Positions 7,448 through 14,018 of a stretch of DNA of 19,506 nt are shown piece after piece (within the stretch, counting starts at the first letter, position 1; each line of letters opens with the position of its first letter). The notes beneath the pieces were generated by a model. It worked only from the letters and a program-made list of their open reading frames with translations, did not search any database and had not been told where the DNA came from. The position numbers and the translations under genes are program-made. The stretch comes from an uncultured Candidatus Competibacteraceae bacterium (GTDB lineage: Bacteria > Pseudomonadota > Gammaproteobacteria > Competibacterales > Competibacteraceae), in the NCBI GenBank assembly GCA_937960715.1, contig CALGOO010000296.1:1-19506 (forward strand), in the 5' to 3' direction.

Positions 7448-8272
7448 TCATTCCTCAGGTCGGGTCACGACCACCTTCTGATACAGCCCGCCGAAAAAGG
7501 TCTCCTTCTCGATCTTCAGCGACCGCCCCCGGTCGGGCAGCCAGTCCGAGATTTCCTTGCGCCACAAATCCATGGCGAACGGCTCCAGGGTTTTGAGGAT
7601 GGCTGTCATCACGTAACGGAACGGATTGAGCCAGTTCGGGCGATGATAATCCACGAAAACCACCTTGCCGCCGGGCTTGACCACCCGCAGCGCCTGCGCG
7701 ATGGTCAACGCGCGCACGTCCTCCGGCTGCTCGTGCAGCAGGAAAAACAGGATGACGCAATCGTAGCTGGCGTCGGCGAAGCGCAGATCGGTCGAATCCT
7801 GATGATGCAACCCGACGCGCGCCGAATCCCCCAGCTTTTCCTTCAGATTTTCCAACTGGACCTGGGCGACATCCACCACATCCAGCCGTCCCGTCGGCTC
7901 CAGCCGCTGGACCAGCCGCTCGGTGAAATTCCCGTAGACGCACGCCACTTGAAGCACCGAGCCTGGAATGGAATGGCCGATCTCGTCCAGGGCCAGATCC
8001 CGCAGTTGGGCGAAATTGCCCCACAAAATCAAATTGACCAGCCATTGCCGCTCGAAGATGCGCACGGCGGCCGGATGCAGATAAGCCCACCAATAGGTTT
8101 GCTGGAGATAGGCGGGGAGGGGAACCGACGCGGCGGCATCGTTCTCCCTTCGACCGGTCTCGATCTGGGCCGCGCCTTCGGCGGTGGGAAGCACGGACGG
8201 TAAATCCATGCCCGGATTCGACGCCGGCAACTGAACTCGCGCGGCCGTGGGTCGAGCAGGTTGGGAACTCAT
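7448..8272 (-). CDS. rquA: Rhodoquinone biosynthesis methyltransferase-like RquA
   Basis: A 274-residue protein of the RquA family, SAM-dependent enzymes that replace a methoxy group of ubiquinone with an amino group to give rhodoquinone. After an Ala/Pro-rich N-terminal stretch (about 1-50) comes the characteristic segment YLQQTYWWAYLHPAAV and then FERQWLVNLILWGNF (55-87). Next come the modified SAM motif VLQVACVYGNF (106-116), DVVDVAQVQLENL (131-143), FFLLHEQPEDVR (176-187), VVKPGGKVVFVDYHRPNW (197-214), LEPFAMDLWR (229-238) and a final FFGGLYQKVV (259-268). These match RquA rather than UbiE/UbiG, whose motif I is a glycine-rich DxGxGxG. Start ATG 8272, with AAGGAAG 8 bases upstream. It lies 106 bases after frdD on the same strand, supporting supply of rhodoquinol to fumarate reductase. 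Confidence 0.9.
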   Translation of the reverse strand: MSSQPARPTAARVQLPASNPGMDLPSVLPTAEGAAQIETGRRENDAAASVPLPAYLQQTYWWAYLHPAAVRIFERQWLVNLILWGNFAQLRDLALDEIGHSIPGSVLQVACVYGNFTERLVQRLEPTGRLDVVDVAQVQLENLKEKLGDSARVGLHHQDSTDLRFADASYDCVILFFLLHEQPEDVRALTIAQALRVVKPGGKVVFVDYHRPNWLNPFRYVMTAILKTLEPFAMDLWRKEISDWLPDRGRSLKIEKETFFGGLYQKVVVTRPEE

Positions 8273-8305
8273 TGCGAAAACTTCCTTGGTGCCTGGATCG
8301 AAAAT

Positions 8306-8342
8306 CCCCTCTCTCCAGGGGGAAAGAGGGGAGGTGGAGGTG
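8306..8342. repeat. CCCCTCT/AGAGGGG hairpin repeat in the frdD-rquA gap
   Basis: CCCCTCT (8306-8312) and AGAGGGG (8325-8331) form a 7-bp stem with a 12-base loop, followed by a G-rich GAGGTGGAGGTGA tail. On the minus strand the stem is followed by ATTTTC, a weak terminator-like end. A related copy lies at 16171-16205. It sits between frdD and rquA, where it could reduce read-through into rquA or protect the frd mRNA 3' end. The role is inferred. Confidence 0.6.
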
Positions 8343-8378
8343 AAGAATGAAGCAGCCAGCGGATTGGAAGGCTTTCCC

Positions 8379-8720
8379 TCAGATCCGCAACAGGTAAACG
8401 ATCGTCATGAGCGTGCCCAGGCCCGCGATTCCATACACGACATAGGCGACCACCGCGTCGGCGCGAACGCCGAAGTCGTGAACGGTGACCCGCAGCCGGT
8501 GCGCGGCGTGCCACAGCGACAGCACGATCACGCCCAGGATGATCAGCTTGCCCAGCCAGTGGGCGGCGAAACCACGCAAGGCCTCGTAAGTGAACAAATC
8601 CGGCGAGAATCCCATCGCGGCGAACAGCGTGAGCAGCACGAGCACCGGGGTCACGAACGCGGTGACCGTGCCGCCGGCGGCGAACAATCCCCAGAAAATC
8701 GGTTTGTTGGACTTGGCCAT
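8379..8720 (-). CDS. frdD: Fumarate reductase membrane subunit D
   Basis: A 113-residue hydrophobic protein with three predicted membrane helices (about 14-36, 55-77 and 88-112). It aligns by eye with E. coli FrdD: KPIFWGLFAAGG matches EPVFWGLFGAGG, and LSLWHAAHRLRVTVHDFGV matches LPLWCGLHRMHHAMHDLKI. With FrdC it anchors the catalytic dimer in the inner membrane and forms the quinone sites. Start chosen at ATG 8720, two bases after the frdC stop; the longer open frame to 8855 overlaps frdC and is a shadow. Last frd gene of the operon, followed by rquA. Confidence 0.92.
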   Translation of the reverse strand: MAKSNKPIFWGLFAAGGTVTAFVTPVLVLLTLFAAMGFSPDLFTYEALRGFAAHWLGKLIILGVIVLSLWHAAHRLRVTVHDFGVRADAVVAYVVYGIAGLGTLMTIVYLLRI

Positions 8721-8722
8721 GA

Positions 8723-9109
8723 TTAGATTCCCCAGATCAGGATGATCAGCGAGACCACCGCCCAGGCTCCGTAGTGGGCGCCGACGATGACATTGCCCGG
8801 CACGAACTCTTCGCCCCGCTGGATGGGCATGGCTTGCGGCGTCACGTCGAACCACGACATGCTGTGGTACACCGTCGCGACCAGGGCCGCCAGATTGAAC
8901 AGCACGCCCAGCGGGCCGCGCAGCGCGTGCAGGAACGCCTGGAAGGCGTCCGGTCCCTTCGCCAAGGCGCCAAGGGCGCAGATCAGCAGGAAGGTGTAGA
9001 TTAGAATGAAAACGCAGGTCACTTCGCGCGCCATGTAACGCTTGTAGCGTGGCTGGCTAAGGAACCAGGTGGTTTTGGAAACTTCTCGGACATAGGGTTT
9101 GCGGCTCAT
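8723..9109 (-). CDS. frdC: Fumarate reductase membrane subunit C
   Basis: A 128-residue protein with three membrane helices (about 30-50, 66-84 and 108-127). It begins MSRKPYVR as E. coli FrdC does. Glu29 (MAREVT) and His82 (YHSMSWF) fall at the same numbers as E. coli FrdC Glu29 and His82, residues linked to quinone binding and proton handling. ATG 9109 overlaps the frdB stop (ATGA), so translation is coupled. The frame stays open upstream to 9763, but that extension is antisense-like shadow over frdB and was discarded. The subunit is b-type-heme-free in the E. coli class; no obvious pair of heme ligands argues otherwise here. Confidence 0.93.
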   Translation of the reverse strand: MSRKPYVREVSKTTWFLSQPRYKRYMAREVTCVFILIYTFLLICALGALAKGPDAFQAFLHALRGPLGVLFNLAALVATVYHSMSWFDVTPQAMPIQRGEEFVPGNVIVGAHYGAWAVVSLIILIWGI

Positions 9110-9852
9110 TTCTTCACCCACGGCATCAAGTGTTCTTTGTACCAGTCGATGGTGCTCGCGACCTTGACCTGCTGCAACGCGCCGGCGGGATCGACGTGCT
9201 TGGGGCAAACCTCGGAGCAGGCCCCCACGAAGGAGCATTCCCATACGCCCTCGTCGGTGGCGACTACCTCCTGACGCTGATCCCGACCGCCATCGCGGGA
9301 ATCCTGATTGTAGCGATGGGCCATGGAAATGGCCGCCGGGCCAAGAAACTCCGGCACCAGGCCGTATTGTGGACAGGCGGCGTAGCACAGCATGCAGTTG
9401 ATGCACAGCGTGTACTGCTTGTACTTCTTCAGTTCCGCCGGCGTCTGCCTGAACTCGCCGGCGCTGATCGGCTTGTCTTCCTTGGGAATCAGGTACGGCT
9501 TGACGCTGGCCAGCTTGGCGATGAAATCCTCGACCACCGTGACCAAATCCCGCTCGATGGGGAAGTTCGCCAGCGGCTCGACCCGAATGTGGTCGCCGTA
9601 TTCGTGGATGAACGCCTTGCAGCCCAGCTTGGGTTCGCCGTTGATCATGTAGCCGCAACTGCCGCAGACCGCCATGTGGCACGACCAGCGATAACTGAGG
9701 GTCGGGTCCAGGTTTTCCTTGACGTAGTTCAGCGCGTCCAACACGACCCATTCGTTCACGCACGGCACCGTGTAGGTCTGATATCGGGGCTGGCTATCGG
9801 TCTCCGGGTTGTAGCGGAGCACCTCCAGTTGGATTTGGCGTTCTTCGCTCAT
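9106..9852 (-). CDS. frdB: Fumarate reductase iron-sulfur subunit
   Basis: A 248-residue electron-transfer subunit. All cluster cysteines of E. coli FrdB are present at a constant +1 to +2 offset: Cys58, 63, 66 and 78 for the [2Fe-2S] centre; Cys150, 153, 156 and 216 for [4Fe-4S]; Cys160, 206 and 212 for [3Fe-4S]. The subunit passes electrons from quinol in FrdCD to the FAD of FrdA. ATG 9852 has AGGAG 7 bases upstream and overlaps the frdA stop by 4 bases (ATGA). The stretch NQDSRDGGRDQRQEVVATD (182-200) is a hydrophilic loop before the third cluster motif. No sign of decay. Confidence 0.96.
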   Translation of the reverse strand: MSEERQIQLEVLRYNPETDSQPRYQTYTVPCVNEWVVLDALNYVKENLDPTLSYRWSCHMAVCGSCGYMINGEPKLGCKAFIHEYGDHIRVEPLANFPIERDLVTVVEDFIAKLASVKPYLIPKEDKPISAGEFRQTPAELKKYKQYTLCINCMLCYAACPQYGLVPEFLGPAAISMAHRYNQDSRDGGRDQRQEVVATDEGVWECSFVGACSEVCPKHVDPAGALQQVKVASTIDWYKEHLMPWVKK

Positions 9853-11609
9853 TTCTTGGCTCCTGAGTAATCACGGACACCGGGCTGCGACTTGGTGATG
9901 ACGACATCGAGATATTCGATGCGCGGCGGCTCCTTGGGATGATGGTAGGCCAGGGTGTGCTTGAGGAAGTTCTGGTCATCCCGCGCGGTGAAGTCGAGCC
10001 GCTGGTGCGCCCCGCGCGATTCCGTGCGATCCCGCGCGCCGACCGCGACGGTTTCGGCGCAATCGAGCATCGAACCCAGTTCCAGCGCCTGCATCAGGTC
10101 GGTGTTGAACACCTTGCTCTTGTCGGTCAGCGCCAGATTGGCGTAGCGTCCACGCAACTCGGCGATCTTCTCACAGGCTCGTTGCAATTCTTCGCCGGTG
10201 CGGTAAATGCCGGCGTTCTCCTCCATGGTGTGCATCATCTCCTTGCGCAGCCCGGCGACGGTTTCCGTGCCGGCGCTCTGGTCGAACAGGGCGCGGATGC
10301 GATCCTCCGACGCCCTGGCCTGGGCGGACAACGCGGGGTCGTTGCTGGCGGATGGGCTGGACTGGAGATGCTCGATGGCGCTCAACGCCGCCCGCCGCCC
10401 GAACACCAGCAGTTCGGTCAGGGAATTGGAACCCAGCCGATTGGCGCCGTTGATGCTGACGCAGGCGCATTCGCCCGCCGCGAACAGGCCCGGCACCGGC
10501 GTCGCGGCCTTGATGTCGGTATGGATGCCGCCCATGCAGTAATGCACCACCGGACGGATCGGGATCGGCTCCTTGACCGGGTCCATGTTCAGGTAGCTGA
10601 TGCACAGATCGCGCACCAGCGGCAGGCGCTCGTTGATCTTCTTTTCGCCTAGATGGCGCATGTCCAGCAACACGCATTCGCCCCAGGGAGTGGAAACCGT
10701 GTTGCCCTTGCGTTGCTCGTGCCAGAACGATTGGCTGAGCCGGTCGCGCGGGCCAAGCTCCATGGTCTTGAGCACGGGCTGACCGACCGGCGTTTCCGGT
10801 CCCATGCCGTAATCCTGCAAATAGCGGCGCCCGTGCTTGTTGACCAGGATGCCACCCTCGCCGCGACAGCCTTCCGTCAGCAGAATGCCGTTGTTCGGCA
10901 GGCCGGTGGGATGGTACTGAACGAACTCCATATCCTTGAGCGGCACCCCGGCGCGATAGGCCAGGGCCATGCCGTCGCCGGTCTTGATCGCGCCGTTGGT
11001 GGTGAACGGAAACATCTTGCCCGCCCCGCCGGCGGCGATGATGACCGCGCCAGCCTGGAACTGCCTCATCTCGCCGCTGCGAATTTCCAGCGCGGTCAGA
11101 CCCTGGCAGCGTCCATCGTCCACCAGCAAATCGATGGCGTAATACTCGTCGAAGCGCTGGATGCTCGGATACTTGAGCGAGGTCTGGAACAGGGTGTGGA
11201 GGATGTGGAAACCGGACTTGTCGGCGGCGAACCAGGTGCGCTTGATCTTCATCCCGCCGAACGGCCGCACCGCCACCGAGCCGTCCGGCTCGCGGCTCCA
11301 GGGACAGCCCCAGTGCTCCAGTTGCATCAACTCGTTGGGCGCCTCGTTGATGAAGTATTCGACCGCGTTCTGGTCGCACAGCCAGTCGCCGCCACCGACG
11401 GTGTCGTTGAAGTGCAGGTCGAGGCTATCGTCGGACTTGATGACGCCGGCGGCGCCGCCTTCGGCCGCGCAGGTGTGGCTGCGCATCGGATAGACTTTTG
11501 AAATCAATGCGATGCGCAGCTTTGGGTCGGCTTCGGCGAGCGCGATGGCGGCGCGCAGCCCCGCCCCTCCCGCGCCCACGATGGCAACGTCGGTTTTGAT
11601 GATCTCCAT
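9849..11609 (-). CDS. frdA: Fumarate reductase flavoprotein subunit
   Basis: A 586-residue catalytic subunit of quinol:fumarate reductase, reducing fumarate to succinate on the cytoplasmic face of the inner membrane. The Rossmann motif VAIVGAGGAGLRAAIAL is at 8-24. His45 in MRSHTCAAEGG is the likely covalent FAD attachment site (His44 in E. coli). The substrate-site residues are His233 (QYHPTGLP), Arg290, His356 (VVHYCMGG) and Arg391 (NRLGSNSL), corresponding to E. coli His232, Arg287, His355 and Arg390. The A-B-C-D gene order identifies a fumarate reductase rather than sdhCDAB. Start chosen at ATG 11609, with AGGAG 7 bases upstream; the open extension to 11627 adds six atypical residues. First gene of the frd-rquA cluster. 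Confidence 0.95.
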   Translation of the reverse strand: MEIIKTDVAIVGAGGAGLRAAIALAEADPKLRIALISKVYPMRSHTCAAEGGAAGVIKSDDSLDLHFNDTVGGGDWLCDQNAVEYFINEAPNELMQLEHWGCPWSREPDGSVAVRPFGGMKIKRTWFAADKSGFHILHTLFQTSLKYPSIQRFDEYYAIDLLVDDGRCQGLTALEIRSGEMRQFQAGAVIIAAGGAGKMFPFTTNGAIKTGDGMALAYRAGVPLKDMEFVQYHPTGLPNNGILLTEGCRGEGGILVNKHGRRYLQDYGMGPETPVGQPVLKTMELGPRDRLSQSFWHEQRKGNTVSTPWGECVLLDMRHLGEKKINERLPLVRDLCISYLNMDPVKEPIPIRPVVHYCMGGIHTDIKAATPVPGLFAAGECACVSINGANRLGSNSLTELLVFGRRAALSAIEHLQSSPSASNDPALSAQARASEDRIRALFDQSAGTETVAGLRKEMMHTMEENAGIYRTGEELQRACEKIAELRGRYANLALTDKSKVFNTDLMQALELGSMLDCAETVAVGARDRTESRGAHQRLDFTARDDQNFLKHTLAYHHPKEPPRIEYLDVVITKSQPGVRDYSGAKK

Positions 11610-11912
11610 ACTTCGGCTCCTCGGCATGATGCCCGTCGGATGGTTGAGGGTTGCGTGGGTAAAGGCTGTCGGGTTGACGGATCAACCGGTTTCCAGCCCA
11701 TCGAGGATCAGGAATGATCGATAGCGCTATGGATGGCTGGGAAAGGGCGGTCGGCTTGGATGGCGTGGCATGTGCTTGGGATCGGCGGAGTCGCGCGGTT
11801 TCGAGCAACCTGAAATCGAACTATAGGATATATTCAACCGGATTATAGAAAATGTTCAACCCGGTTGAGCCTGGGACTTTTGTCCCTTGGCGCGACATAT
11901 TAAAAGAACCGA
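11610..11912. promoter_or_regulatory. Divergent frdA / Sfp-type gene control region with GGTTGA half-sites
   Basis: No gene is evident in this 303-base spacer. The hexamer GGTTGA or its complement TCAACC occurs at 11642-11647, 11672-11677, 11682-11687, 11834-11839, 11856-11861 and 11863-11868. Two pairs form palindromes: GGTTGACGGATCAACC (11672-11687) and TCAACC-C-GGTTGA (11856-11868). A minus-strand TATAAT lies at 11847-11842 between half-sites, pointing towards frdA, but without a clear -35 box. GGGAC-TTTT-GTCCC (11873-11886) is a further small hairpin. The sites resemble FNR half-sites (TTGA...TCAA) but have 4-base instead of 6-base spacing, so the regulator is unknown. Regulatory role inferred. 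Confidence 0.4.
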
Positions 11913-12659
11913 ATGACGACCATGGCGCAAGAAACCGGTTTTCATAAAGCTTTTAGCCGTCCCGAACTGGCGGCCGACGAGATTCACCTTTGGTGGGCGA
12001 CGCTGGACCGGCCACCGATACCGTTGGCCGCGCTGGCGGCGACGTTGACCGCTGACGAACGGGAACGGGCGGCGCGCTTTCGCTTTCCCGATCACCAGAA
12101 TCGCTTTATCGCCGGACGCGGCTTGTTGCGGGAACTGCTGGGCCGTTATCTGGATCGACCAGCGGCGGCGCTGCGCTTCGAGCCGGGCGCGCACGGCAAG
12201 CCGGCATTCGTCGGCGCGGACATTGGAGCCGAATTGCATTTCAATCTTTCGCACAGCGGCGACCGGGCGCTCTACGCCGTGGCCCGCCGCGAGGTCGGCG
12301 TCGATTTGGAGCATCTGGATCGGGGCGTGAACCATGCCGCAATCATCGAAAGAGTGTGTACGCCGCGCGAGTGGGCGGCGTTTCAGGCGTTGCCGGCGGA
12401 ACGGTTCCAGTCCGCGTTTTTCGCCTGCTGGACCCGCAAGGAAGCCATCGCCAAGGCGCTCGGCGGCGGCTTGGCCAGTGGCTTGCGAACCTTTGAGGTG
12501 TGTTGCCGTCCGGAGGTCCATCCGGAGGGGGGGGCTCGCGTGCGGGATGGACAGGGACGCGAATGGAGCGTACTGAACCTGGAACCGGAGCCTGGCTGGA
12601 TCGGGGCGCTGGCGGCCATGGACACGGGTTGGCGGTGGCGGGGCTGGCGCTGGGCCTGA
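11913..12659 (+). CDS. Sfp-type 4'-phosphopantetheinyl transferase
   Basis: A 248-residue protein of the Sfp/HetI class, which moves the phosphopantetheine arm from CoA to a serine of a carrier protein. The motifs are visible in order: GKPAF (95-99), HFNLSHSGD (109-117), GVDLEHL with the magnesium-binding Asp131 and Glu133, and FACWTRKEAIAKALGGGL (170-187), the W-x-x-KEA signature. Length about 240 fits Sfp rather than AcpS. Two starts are possible, ATG 11913 or ATG 11922; neither has a strong ribosome site (AAAAGAA lies before the first). No polyketide or peptide synthase lies nearby, so the target carrier is unknown. Divergent from frdA; followed 69 bases later by tpm. Confidence 0.9.
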   Translation: MTTMAQETGFHKAFSRPELAADEIHLWWATLDRPPIPLAALAATLTADERERAARFRFPDHQNRFIAGRGLLRELLGRYLDRPAAALRFEPGAHGKPAFVGADIGAELHFNLSHSGDRALYAVARREVGVDLEHLDRGVNHAAIIERVCTPREWAAFQALPAERFQSAFFACWTRKEAIAKALGGGLASGLRTFEVCCRPEVHPEGGARVRDGQGREWSVLNLEPEPGWIGALAAMDTGWRWRGWRWA

Positions 12660-12728
12660 TTTTCAACGGCCTGGCGCTGATAAAGCCATCATTCGCCCAG
12701 GGTTCGATTGAACAAACAGGGTAACGAT

Positions 12729-13412
12729 ATGCAACCGAGTTTCTGGCACGAACGCTGGGCGCGGGCCGAGATCGGCTTCCACCAGCAGGACTTCAACGTT
12801 CATCTCCAGCGGTTCTGGCCTCGTCTGGAATCGCGCGCCGGTCAGCGGGTGTTCGTCCCGCTGTGCGGCAAGAGTCTCGACCTGTTGTGGCTGGCGGGGG
12901 AAGGTCATCCCGTGACCGGCGTGGAACTCAGCCCGCTGGCGGTCGACGCCTTTTTCGCCGAAAACGGGCTGTCGCCGCGCCACGGGCGGGATGGGGCGTT
13001 CGAAGTGCGGGAAGTCGACGAGGTCCGTATCCTGCTCGGCGATTTCTTCGCCCTGGAGCCGCGCCATGTCGCCGATTGCGCCAGGGTCTACGACCGCGCC
13101 GCGCTGATCGCGCTACCGCCAGCGATGCGCGAGCGTTACGTCCGCCATCTCGACGCCATTCTGCCACCCGAAACGCGGATGCTGTTGGTGACGATGGAAT
13201 ATGACCAGACGGTGTCGCCGGGGCCGCCGTTCGCGGTCGACGAGGCGGAGGTGCGAGCGCTGTACGAAGCGACGCACACGGTGGAACTGCTGCATACCCG
13301 CGACGCCCTGGCCGAGGAATCGCGCTGGCGAGAACGAGGTTTGACCTGGTTACTGGAAAAAGTGTATCGGTTGACGCATCGGCCGGACGCACCATCGGCA
13401 ACCGGGCATTGA
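12729..13412 (+). CDS. tpm: Thiopurine S-methyltransferase family protein
   Basis: A 227-residue SAM-dependent methyltransferase of the bacterial Tpm family. The typical N-terminus FWHERWARAEIGFHQ (5-19) is followed by VFVPLCGKSLDLLWLAGEGH (41-60), GVELSPLAV (64-72), LLGDFF (102-107) and YDRAALIALPPAMRERY (121-137). Bacterial Tpm methylates aromatic thiols and selenium or tellurium oxyanions; the natural substrate is unknown. ATG 12729 was chosen because AGGG lies just upstream and homologues start at this point; an in-frame TTG at 12708 would add seven residues without support. Cytoplasmic. Converges with yaiI; the 130 bases between them (13413-13542) show nothing that I recognise. Confidence 0.92.
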   Translation: MQPSFWHERWARAEIGFHQQDFNVHLQRFWPRLESRAGQRVFVPLCGKSLDLLWLAGEGHPVTGVELSPLAVDAFFAENGLSPRHGRDGAFEVREVDEVRILLGDFFALEPRHVADCARVYDRAALIALPPAMRERYVRHLDAILPPETRMLLVTMEYDQTVSPGPPFAVDEAEVRALYEATHTVELLHTRDALAEESRWRERGLTWLLEKVYRLTHRPDAPSATGH

Positions 13413-13542
13413 ACCGATCCCGGCGCGTCCGAAGAGAGCGGAACGATCACGACGGCCGCATCCACCGCCAGCCGGCTATCGGGCTTGGGCGGAACATCTG
13501 GCGGGCGAGGGCGGTTGTCGATGGAACCGCGCGGCGAACGGG

Positions 13543-13995
13543 TTAACGGGCGCCCTGACGCGCCAGCCAGCGGTCCAGACTGTTGGCGAAAGCTTGCTTG
13601 TCGCGGTCGTGATAAGGCGACGGGCCACCGAATACGCCGCCCGCCGATCGTAATTCCTCCTTGAGATTGCGCAGGGCCAGCCGCTCCTGGATGTTATTCG
13701 CCGTGTACAACTCGCCGCGCGGGTCGAGCGCGGGAATTCCTTGTGCCACCAGTCGGGCCGCCAGCGGAATATCGGCGGTGATGACGAGGTCGCTGGCGGT
13801 TGCGCGTTCCACGATGTAATCATCGGCCGCGTCGAAACCCTGGTTGACTTGGACCACCGTGATCAGCGGTGAGGAGGGGACCCGCGCCCGGTGGTTGGCC
13901 ACCAGCGTGACCGACGCCTTGACCCGCTGGGAAGCGCGGTACACGATGACCTTCACCGGAGCCGGACAGGCGTCCGCATCAATCCAGATTTTCAA
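13543..13995 (-). CDS. yaiI: YaiI/YqxD family (UPF0178, DUF188) protein
   Basis: A 150-residue protein that matches E. coli YaiI throughout: the start KIWIDADACPAPVKVIVYRAS, VNQGFDAADDYIVERA (51-66), DLVITADIPLAARLV (69-83), GIPALDPRGELYT (86-98) and the C-terminal FGGPSPYHDRDKQAFANSLDRWL. The family has a PIN-like fold with conserved acidic residues (Asp6, Asp8, Asp57, Asp58, Asp75), suggesting a metal-dependent nuclease, but its function is not established. The start codon is TTG at 13995: it lies exactly at the family N-terminus and has GAGGAAAGG a few bases upstream. Divergent from the MFS gene, with 23 bases between start codons. Confidence 0.92.
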   Translation of the reverse strand: MKIWIDADACPAPVKVIVYRASQRVKASVTLVANHRARVPSSPLITVVQVNQGFDAADDYIVERATASDLVITADIPLAARLVAQGIPALDPRGELYTANNIQERLALRNLKEELRSAGGVFGGPSPYHDRDKQAFANSLDRWLARQGAR

Positions 13996-13997
13996 GA

Positions 13998-14007
13998 AAC
14001 CTTTCCT
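13998..14007 (-). promoter_or_regulatory. Ribosome binding site deciding the yaiI TTG start
   Basis: On the minus strand CGAGGAAAGG ends a few bases before TTG 13995. It supports a TTG start giving the canonical KIWIDADACP N-terminus, and leaves the overlapping plus-strand leader of the MFS gene pyrimidine-rich with no Shine-Dalgarno of its own. Confidence 0.55.
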
Positions 14008-14018
14008 CGCTGTCGAAC

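Noticed and set aside
8723..9763. A 346-codon minus-strand frame that could be read as one large protein
   Set aside because: Only its last 128 codons are FrdC; the rest overlaps frdB out of frame. The ATGA junction at 9109-9106 marks the true start.
8379..11609. Succinate dehydrogenase (sdh) rather than fumarate reductase
   Set aside because: The gene order A-B-C-D, FrdC Glu29/His82, the cysteine spacing of FrdB and the FrdD N-terminus all match the E. coli frd operon; sdh operons usually run C-D-A-B.
11672..11687. Canonical FNR box upstream of frdA
   Set aside because: The palindrome is TTGA-N4-TCAA, whereas FNR requires TTGAT-N4-ATCAA (six bases between TTGA and TCAA). It was reported only as an unknown palindrome.
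12708..12728. TTG start for tpm adding seven residues
   Set aside because: ATG 12729 has its own ribosome site and begins at the family N-terminus.
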